From Xiphias gladius (taxonomy: Eukaryota; Chordata; Actinopteri; Istiophoriformes; Xiphiidae): 64,000 nt of DNA. Each line of letters opens with the position of its first letter. Within the stretch, counting starts at the first letter, position 1. This document shows, one piece after another, positions 52,024 to 64,000 of this stretch. A program made the translations under genes and the position numbers. The DNA is taken from NCBI RefSeq assembly GCF_016859285.1, contig NC_053416.1, positions 18,681,210 to 18,745,209 of the forward strand. The letters are read 5' to 3'. Under the pieces are notes generated by a model, which had not been told where the DNA came from, made no database searches, and saw nothing but the letters and a program-made list of their open reading frames with translations.

Positions 52024-54348
52024 ATGATGGAGCTTCAAATGGAGAAGAGGTTCCACAACTTAACCCTTGAGCAAGTCCAAGCTCTGGACAAGGTCTTGAC
52101 AGAGGTAATCCCCATCCATGGACGGGGAAATTTTCCCACACTGCAGGTGAGAGCAAAAGACATCATTCGTGTGGTGAAGGACCGGCTGGTCGAAAGAGAC
52201 ATCCAGGTGAAAGATATACGCCTTAATGGCGCAACTGCTAGCCATGTCCTGGTGAGAGAGAATGGCCTGGGTTACAGAGATTTAGACATCATATTTGGAG
52301 TGGAGCTGCCCAGGCAGGAGGACTTCCAGGTTATTAAGGAGGTGGTGCTGGGAAGCCTACGAGACCTCCTCCCTTGTGGAGTTAACAGACGGAAGATTAC
52401 CTGCCTGACAATGAAGGAAGCCTACGTGCAAAAGATGGTGAAAGTTTTCAATGAGCATGACAGATGGAGCCTCATCTCGCTGTCTAACAACAGAGCTAAA
52501 ACCTTGGGGCTCAGGTTTGTTAGTTCCCTTCGAAGACAGTTTGAGTTCAGTGTGGACTCCTTCCAAATAATATTAGACCGTATGCTTGAGTCCTACTGGG
52601 AGACTGAAAGGAAACAAGGAGGAAAGTTGCCATTGAATGCTGGGAATTTGGCTAAAAGAGACAATGAGGATGAAAACAAAGAGCAAGAGCAGCCAAGCGT
52701 TCCTCGAGATATCGAAGAGGATAATGAGAAAGACTTAGCCACGGCACCCGGCAGAGAAAGTCAGTGTCCGGATGAAGCAGTTTCTGTGCTCGAGAAAGAG
52801 CTACCACATGCAAAGATTGAGCATGTAGATGGAAAGCATGAGTCACAGCGGGTGTTAGAACCTGAGAGCAGTAACTTAGAGCAGGAGCAGGAGCAGGAGG
52901 AAGTGAACGGCATCGAGGATGTTCATTCAGAGGAGGACATTGTGTTTGAGCTGTGTGAAGAAACCGAAGAGAAAGGACAGTTTCACAGTGACTGCCCTTC
53001 AGTTTCATCCCCTAAAACTTTATTTACAGAAGTGAGGGATCCGCTGGTGACACAGGCATGTTTAAAGCTACAGAGTAATGACGAGCTATGTGAGTCACAA
53101 GCTTGCCAGCCAGTGTCTATGATGCATAGAGAAAAGTCAGCTCCACAGGAAATAGTCAATTGTGAAGAAATTGCTCAGTTCAAAGTAGACTCTGTAATCT
53201 GCAAGACTGAAAATACCTCAGACCCACAAGATTCACACCTTGAGTTCTCCTTCCCTCCTCCTGCCAAGAAAACTTGCAGCACATCACAGGACGTTGTACC
53301 AGACTATTGCCCCTCACCGAAATTACAAAGAAAAATGTCAAGGAAGATGATCAGTAAGCCTGAAAAATGGTCTCTACTGACTGATTTGTCAGATCTTACA
53401 ACACAGCTGTTTCCGCCCATAGAAATACCCAAGCCACTTCAGCCTAAGCCTCCTTTACTGGATAACACTCAAGGTCATTGCTCAAAAGTACCAGACTCGA
53501 AGTCGGAGAACTCTGAAGATCCAGATGCTCTAACAGTTCCCACATACAGTCCAGCCAGTACGCGTCAGGATGGGAGTGGCTCAAATGAAACTGTAGAACA
53601 AACTGTTAAGCCAAAACACTCAAAGAAGCCCCCTGATTCAGAGACTCAAAGCCACACGTGTGCAGTGAACATAGCCACACAGGCTGAGGTTGATGAGCAA
53701 AAACCTGAGCTGACAGACACTGTCCCAAACGGCTCTGGGTCAAGCTCATGGGCCAGGCCAGCAGGGGAGCCCACCATCACTGTAGAAGCAGAGTGCATGT
53801 ACGGAGACTTTGAACAGGCGATGGACCACCTTCGCAACCGCCTAATCGCCACCCACAACCCAGAGGAGATCCGGGGAGGGGGCCTGCTAAAATACAGCGA
53901 CCTGCTGGTGAGAAACTTCAGGCCAGCTAGCGAGACAGAGATCAAGTCCTTGGAGCGTTACATGTGCTCCCGCTTCTTCATCGACTTTCCTGATGTAAGT
54001 GAGCAGCAGCGGAAGATCGAGGCCTACCTGCAGTGCCATTTCATTGGCAACGAGGAGACAAGCAAGTACGACTACCTGATGACCCTGCGACGCGTGATAG
54101 ATGAAAGCACGGTGTGTTTGATGGGACATGAGAGGAGACAAACACTCAATATGATCACAGTCCTGGCCCTGAGGGTGTTGGGCGAGCAGAATGCCATCCC
54201 CAACACGGCCAACGTTACCTGCTTCTATCAGCCGGCTCCGTACATGACAGAGCCGATTTACAGCAGCTTCTTCATCACCCAGGCCCAGCCCCCACTCGTC
54301 TACCACCCCTACCCTCTACACGTCCACATGCAGACTGGCCTAGTGTAG
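52024..54348 (+). CDS. tent5d: Terminal nucleotidyltransferase 5 (TENT5/FAM46), TENT5D-like, with large internal insertion
   Basis: A single coding exon of 774 codons preceded by the acceptor TTTCACAG at about 52011-52018. Known role of the family: cytoplasmic non-canonical poly(A) polymerase that lengthens mRNA tails. The N-lobe (about residues 8-195) has LNGATASHVL and then Y-R-D-L-D, placing catalytic aspartates at residues 86 and 88. FVSSLRRQFEFSVDSFQI ends the lobe. The C-lobe (about 588-774) has MYGDFEQAM, EEIRGGGLLKY, ERYMCSRFFIDFP and YDYLMTLRRVIDESTVCLM. Vertebrate family members are about 390 aa; here roughly 390 acidic, Glu/Gln/Ser/Pro-rich residues (about 197-585) lie between the lobes with no stop or splice sign. 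The insertion has EQEQEQEE, an acidic EDIVFELCEETEE patch and a basic RKMSRKMISKPEK patch. TENT5D is inferred mainly from the neighbour brwd3. Met-1, -2 and -6 are all possible starts. Confidence 0.9.
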   Translation: MMELQMEKRFHNLTLEQVQALDKVLTEVIPIHGRGNFPTLQVRAKDIIRVVKDRLVERDIQVKDIRLNGATASHVLVRENGLGYRDLDIIFGVELPRQEDFQVIKEVVLGSLRDLLPCGVNRRKITCLTMKEAYVQKMVKVFNEHDRWSLISLSNNRAKTLGLRFVSSLRRQFEFSVDSFQIILDRMLESYWETERKQGGKLPLNAGNLAKRDNEDENKEQEQPSVPRDIEEDNEKDLATAPGRESQCPDEAVSVLEKELPHAKIEHVDGKHESQRVLEPESSNLEQEQEQEEVNGIEDVHSEEDIVFELCEETEEKGQFHSDCPSVSSPKTLFTEVRDPLVTQACLKLQSNDELCESQACQPVSMMHREKSAPQEIVNCEEIAQFKVDSVICKTENTSDPQDSHLEFSFPPPAKKTCSTSQDVVPDYCPSPKLQRKMSRKMISKPEKWSLLTDLSDLTTQLFPPIEIPKPLQPKPPLLDNTQGHCSKVPDSKSENSEDPDALTVPTYSPASTRQDGSGSNETVEQTVKPKHSKKPPDSETQSHTCAVNIATQAEVDEQKPELTDTVPNGSGSSSWARPAGEPTITVEAECMYGDFEQAMDHLRNRLIATHNPEEIRGGGLLKYSDLLVRNFRPASETEIKSLERYMCSRFFIDFPDVSEQQRKIEAYLQCHFIGNEETSKYDYLMTLRRVIDESTVCLMGHERRQTLNMITVLALRVLGEQNAIPNTANVTCFYQPAPYMTEPIYSSFFITQAQPPLVYHPYPLHVHMQTGLV

Positions 54349-55215
54349 CTGCAGTGACATGCCCACAGGGAGGCATGTAGGCTTTCAGCATGGTGCTCTG
54401 CACGCAGCGGCACTAATGGAAGTTTTAACAACAGGCAACCGTGGCGTAGTGTTGTTTAATGCTTTGAAATCCCTCCTGCTTATGACGTGAAAGGTCATGA
54501 AAGGTCAGAACTGAAAGGGGTCTGGAGGCAAAGCACGTCACCCTTTCAAGATGAAGACTTTTGAAAAGGAAAGAAACGCTAAGAGCCCACTTTTCAGAGG
54601 GCTCGGAGATAGGTTTTCATTGAAGTGGAGGGACTGTGTTTACTGCCGTTTCAGCTCATTTTGGGCGGGGATCTGTACTGGTCCTACTCCCCTGTTGAGG
54701 AGAATATTGCAATGTAATAATTCTCTATGGCTACAAGATTAACTTATATAAAACCTAATCTCAGAAACACCTGTTAGCAACAAAAATCTTAGTTTGGATA
54801 AAGTTTGAATAATGATAAATTGTTAACGTTTCCTAGGGGTTAAAAACGCATATAGCAGTTTTGTGAATCATCATTCTCTGTAGAGTAAAATTCAGCACGT
54901 GGCTATACCTGTGTATTCACTGTATAGAAAGAGGACACCAAACATACATGAGCAGAATTTGCTGTGGTATTTCCATTATCTCATAAGTTCCGTATTGTGA
55001 GTGTAAACACCTCATTTCAAAGGTAGAAACAAGAGATCCCGGGTCCAGTTCCCTTAGGGAGTGTATGAATTTTTTTGGGATGGTGAAGAGGGCTGAACCT
55101 TATATTTCACTTTGTAAAAAAAACAAAAAAACAAAGTCCCTGAAAACCGATCGGCAGTATTTCTACAAACATGAAATATTCATGACAAAATAAAACAGTC
55201 TGGAAAATCATCTTT
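54349..55215 (+). other. tent5d: tent5d 3' UTR
   Basis: AATAAA at 55189-55194 is the first good poly(A) signal after the stop. Further AATAAA hexamers at 56223-56228 and about 56411 could extend the transcript. Confidence 0.5.
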
Positions 55216-57625
55216 ATTTTATGTTTATTAACTGGCAACACGAGCAAAAAACCAAACAACTCTCAACAGAGTTTGAGTCAGATGTTGTGAAATTCTGATT
55301 GGTTTACATAAATACATGGCCGCCTTATTCCAACACCACACCGCCCGCTTCAAACCAGTGAGAAAACCACCTACAAAAACAGAAACACATAAATCTCTCG
55401 TGAAAAAAAAACAAAACGGTTCAAACTTGGGCACAAAAATGTGCCTTCATGTAGGAGCTCATTACTCTTAATAAAAACCTAATTGAGGAAGTGTGCTTTC
55501 AGGGCCTTTAATATTTTCTTTGCACATAAAAAAAAATGTAACTATCAACAGCTGAAAGAGCTCAAAAATTAAAGCTAAAAGCTGAAAAATATTAAATATT
55601 AAATAATATATAAAAATAATAAAAATTTAGTGCATGTAGTCGTACTTTGCACTGTAATGATTCAACATAGTGCTAGAAGTTATGAACTTGGAACTGTGCC
55701 CCTATCTCCCTGAATTCATCCTGCATTGGACAAATAAACTCTTATATTCCTCATCAGAGAAACATCACAAGGATTTGCCTCCTGATGGCAATATGAAGAA
55801 AGCCTTGGCTGTCTTGTCTTCAATTTTGAATAAAATATATTCACAAATCTAGGGTTGTACACAAAGTTGCCATTTCCATCTTCAACAGACTGAATAGACT
55901 TTGTGGATTACATGGTGACAGTCATTTGTTGTTGTGGACGTAGTGAATGTCACTTCTGTCGGGATTTGGTCTGCCATTGTGTGCAAAAATGTTAGTGCAC
56001 ATTTCAGTTATTCAAGCAGTCTACGATGCAGCCAGCAGTTATGACGCTCTGTCCCTCTATGTTTGTTTATTGTGTTTGCATAGCTACAGTACATGTACTC
56101 AGTATTTTTTTTTTTAAAAACAAAACAAAAAGATAATGTAAGGACAGGTTTGGATATGTGGGCTGTTCAGACTAAATCTGAGACTGAAGCACAATGTAAA
56201 TGCACATAGCTGTTGTTGACTAAATAAAGCTTTTCAGACTTGCTTGTATAGAATACTGTGTACGGTAGTCCCCTATGTAGCTTCAAAGTGATGTATCTAT
56301 CTTGAGACTTTGAGTATGTTATGTATTGTTAAGGAACTGTTTCACCAGTGGAGAATGTCAAATATTCCTGTTATGATATCTAGTTGCTCAGATTGTTGTG
56401 CTATTGTGATAATAAATGTAACAACTGGTTTTTGTCTGGAGTCTTCTCTTGCTGGTCTGAGTTACACTGTTACCAGTTTATTTTCATTAAGCTGCAAGGC
56501 CAGCCCTTTGTACAACTGTCTTTGCACTCAATTTTAATTAAATGATGGACGATAATTACATCTTCAGTGTTACTTTGAACAACACGTTTTAATAGATTGT
56601 ATCTCCTGATCAAATGTTGGTTTCTTGGTGCCATGGCAACATTATTGGCATGCAAACTACAAAAACCTTTTTATAGGCTCCTTTTCAGTGGTCAGAGATA
56701 AATACTTTAGAAACTGGGAATTGATATGTATCTCTTTATGCACACAAACGACCTAAGATGATAAAGAAGGCACTGTTTAGATTTTCTTTTTGTTTTAAGT
56801 GATTACATTTTAAGTCATTTTCAATAACCAGTCTTTTTTTTTTTCCAGATTTCATACTAACATTTTAAATTTTAATCCTGAAGAAGCACAATTATTTGGC
56901 TAACACAATCTTTGCCTCGCCACATTTCCTGCCCCAACCCAGAGATTGAACATCTGCACACTGCTATTCCCATTACTGTAAAAACTCTACCTGTTCAGTT
57001 TCACATTTTAGTCATTTGATATTATCAGTACTGGACAATCCAAACAAAACAGGGCTGATTTTCAGCATTCACATCATATATACAGTATTTACAATCAGGG
57101 TGTTTTATGGAGTGATAATAATAATTAAAAAAAAAAGTCATCGCTTATTCTTAATTTGTTCTGAATATCAATATGAACATGTTACAGACTTTGATTTGCC
57201 CCATTAAGCATCCTTTAAAGTGACCTTTCCCTCTTTATCCATTGACACATTTTCATTCCCATGATCCTCCAGTGTCTCTGCAGTTTCTAGGTGTGGCAGA
57301 GGATGGTGCGTCACAGCTCAACCTTGTTTGTTCCTTGTCTGACTCACCCCAGCTTCCAGTGCATCAATGCAGTTGCAAATGGTACAATCAGGTTTACAAC
57401 TGTCTGTCACGACTGACAGACAGTCCCAGCATCCTAAACCTCCTGAATCTTTGCCTTCGGTGCATGTTTATGACCCATCATAAACACTATAGATGACTCA
57501 GTCCCAGTGCTGGTGAGCAGCCGTTAAAGCTTTTGCTTGCTTAACATGCGCAGAAATCATGGTCAGTTGCGGAAAATTTTTTAAAATAAAATTTCAACAT
57601 TCATCAAAAAATACTTTAAAGAGAA
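55216..57625. other. Convergent spacer between tent5d and brwd3
   Basis: AT-rich, no supported exon. It probably includes extended 3' UTR of one or both genes. Confidence 0.4.
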
Positions 57626-57636
57626 ATTTGTTTTAT

Positions 57637-57660
57637 TAAAAAAAAAAAAAAAAAAAAAAA
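57637..57660. repeat. Poly(A) tract next to minus-strand AATAAA
   Basis: A run of about 24 A on the plus strand follows TTTTATT. Read on the minus strand it is a T run followed at once by AATAAAAC (57631-57637), a candidate brwd3 poly(A) signal. Confidence 0.5.
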
Positions 57661-59645
57661 TACAATCAAAACATTGTGTATAAAAGACAGCCACATAAGC
57701 TTATTCCACCTACAGTGGAATGTTATTGTATTTGTCATCAACTATCTGATGCTTAGAGGCAAGACTAAGAGCCATCTACTATATGAAAATAAGATCCCAA
57801 AATGTGAATCATCAGTCTTCTCACACTCAACCAGAATAATTTCAAGATGCCAGTTAATGCTGCTACTTGGAGCACCCTAGGTGCGGATTTGTGTGTTTTA
57901 TAAATGAGCAACTTACACCAACCAAATTCTCCAGCCTCCTAAAAAACTAACCTCTAAGGCCTCTGAACGTCAGTGACCACACAGAGGCAGAGTGGTGAGG
58001 AGGTGTGTTTGGAATACAGCACCCAGTGTTGAAATGAGAATTTGAGAGTCAGCTCTTCTGGTTTGTCCTCTAAATGATTTAACCAACCAACAACTGCACA
58101 AGCTTTAACGTAAACATTATTGGAGAAACAAAATGGGGGCATCCATTTTGATGTAATTCTACTAGGAGATTTCAAAAATATGAACCGATCAGTCAGGGAT
58201 CATGATTATAAAACTAGGCAGAAAAACTAAACACAGTGATTCTGAAACCAACTAAACACCTGATTGTATAATATCACGGAAAAAGCCATCATGTGTGCAG
58301 TTGATGTACGCAAAGCTAGAAACCCATCAGTCCATAGATGGTTGGAAACAAGGGGAGAAAGAAAATGGCACAACACACTCACAAAGGGCTGATCTGTGGT
58401 TGCTACCTTTGCCAAAAGAAAAAGTTGAGAATGTCAATCAGATTAGACCTTCAGCTTCACCACACACAGGTTCAAAGAGCCTCCAAGTTTTATCCTGTTT
58501 TACTTGTTCAAACTTAGGAAAAAAGACTAAATTGAGTGTGCTGGCACAGTTCAAAACATTTTTACACAAAAATCATGAGGTTTTGTCTCATTTCTCTTTT
58601 TCTAATATCTATTACTCAGCTGCCACATGGAGTAGATAAAGGTGCAAATACTTCCTTTTAGAAATAGTTAACATAACCCAAGTATAATACAATGGAAAAA
58701 TAAATATTTGTGTACAAGTGAGTTGGCCAGGGACCCTTTTTGCCTTTGCACATGCTGGTTGGAGAAGGTGTCGTGGAAGCAACCATGAATGGATGCTTGT
58801 CTGATCCATCAGGGAGCACAAAAGTACAAATACAAATAGAATGCAGTGGCTTTTTTTGAGAAAGAAAAGGGAAGGAGAAAAAAAAAAAAAAAAATCACTT
58901 AAATAAAAAAAAAAAAAAAAAAAAAAAAAGCACCCAATTCTAACTAAATAACTGAATTCAACAGCTAAAAAGCAGTCAAAACCAGTAAAAGAAAGCGGGG
59001 AGAACATTCAACATTCACAGACCAAGGAGGTCAAAAGGATATTACTATGGTACTGTATTCTACTGACCAAAGTCACTGATTCCCCAGTATTGCTAGTCCC
59101 AAAATTTAATTGGTCTTGCCTCCAGCCACAGATAGAACAACATCTGAATGATGTGAGCTCTGAAAACTAAGGCTTATGGTAGTGAAGAGAGACCAAGTAC
59201 CAAAAACATTGACATCAGTGACCTTGAGTGATATACACGTCTCTCACTGTGGTAGTGAGTGAACTAGTGGCCACTAGAATAGGAGTTCTGCTGAATTACT
59301 CGTTGAGAAAAATCAAAAGACAGAAAAATAAAATATGAGCACCATTTTTTGGCATCACCCCGTCCTTCTTTGGTGACCAGGAGTAAAAGTTGTGGGAGGG
59401 ATGAAGAGGAGTAGATATAGTGTTTTAGTATTGGACATGAAACGCACAGGACGAGAAGGAGAGGAGCAATTCCGTGTCTTAAAAGCTCCTCCAGCGAGCA
59501 GTAAGGCCAAGGTGAGTTAGTCCAGTTGGAGAGGGTCCGTGTTGAACAGTAGCTCTGTCCACCAGGGATGAAAACTCCTTGGCAACATTTCATGAGCACC
59601 AGCTATCAGTTTGAGAGTCATAAGCAGTCTCAGGTAAAAAGAAAT

Positions 59646-59769
59646 CATATATATATCTATATATATATATATATATATCTATATATGTGTATATATATAT
59701 GTATGTATTTATATATATATCTATATATATACACACACACACATACACACACACACATATACATATATG

Positions 59770-59810
<41 letters not shown>

Positions 59811-59830
59811 TTATATTATATATACACACA
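59646..59830. repeat. Compound (TA)n/(CA)n microsatellite
   Basis: About 180 bases of alternating purine-pyrimidine sequence: TATATCTATATA blocks, a central ACACACACAC block, then more TATATA. It lies just downstream of the brwd3 stop. Confidence 0.9.
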
Positions 59831-59906
59831 CTTGTACAAAAAGAAAGAAAAAAATCCCTGAAGTATTACTCATGTTTTGTATTGAGGTTTGAAAAAGGCC
59901 GACATG

Positions 59907-64000
<4,094 letters not shown>

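Larger units (their letters stand above)
57630..59906 (-). other. brwd3: Probable brwd3 3' UTR
   Basis: About 2.3 kb after the brwd3 stop without other coding exons. It contains homopolymer A runs near 58878 and 58907-58929 and the TA/CA microsatellite at 59646-59830. Its extent is inferred. Confidence 0.4.

Noticed and set aside
53887-54306. 139-codon minus-strand open frame inside the tent5d exon
   Set aside because: It is antisense to strongly conserved TENT5 coding sequence and resembles no family.
59568-59861. Open frames across the TA/CA microsatellite
   Set aside because: These are low-complexity Tyr/Ile repeats produced by alternating dinucleotides.

Overview
The window is nuclear DNA from a vertebrate, almost certainly a teleost fish. 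The genes have many exons with GT..AG introns, the intergenic DNA is AT-rich with many microsatellites, and there are degenerate fish-type DNA transposons (Tc1/mariner, hAT-like, foldback elements) and isolated CpG-rich promoters. No bacterial, phage, CRISPR or operon-like organisation is present.

Layout, left to right. 1-7 kb: mostly repeats, plus an unidentified minus-strand gene whose candidate first exon is near 3.88 kb and whose terminal coding exon is near 2.0-2.1 kb. 7.0-25.7 kb: plastin-3 (pls3), plus strand, with a CpG/CRE/GC-box promoter and non-coding first exon near 7.0-7.15 kb, 15 coding exons and a poly(A) signal at 25.72 kb. 25.8-29.6 kb: intergenic, with one weak candidate minus-strand terminal exon. 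29.67-35.2 kb: cnga2, the olfactory-type cyclic-nucleotide-gated channel, plus strand, six coding exons. 37.5-41.0 kb: a RagA/RagB GTPase, minus strand, nine coding exons. 44.6-48.06 kb: chmp1b (ESCRT-III), minus strand, eight coding exons. 48-50 kb: a CpG-rich divergent promoter. 52.0-54.35 kb: a TENT5/FAM46 nucleotidyltransferase (best fit tent5d), plus strand, one coding exon carrying a large acidic insertion. 57.6-64 kb: the 3' part of brwd3, minus strand, which runs off the right edge.

Most human counterparts are X-linked (PLS3, CNGA2, RRAGB, TENT5D, BRWD3), so this is an ancestral X-syntenic block rather than a functional cluster. cnga2/rag and tent5d/brwd3 are tail-to-tail pairs; chmp1b/tent5d are head-to-head. 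Coding exons were joined by hand. The reading frame closes for pls3 (622 aa), cnga2 (696 aa), rag (315 aa), chmp1b (199 aa) and the eleven visible brwd3 exons.

I found no undescribed multi-gene system. The points most worth checking are the ~390-residue insertion in the TENT5 protein, the changed second EF-hand of plastin, three exact CTCF-type motifs in convergent orientation around chmp1b/tent5d, several foldback or TIR elements in introns, and the unidentified minus-strand gene at the left.
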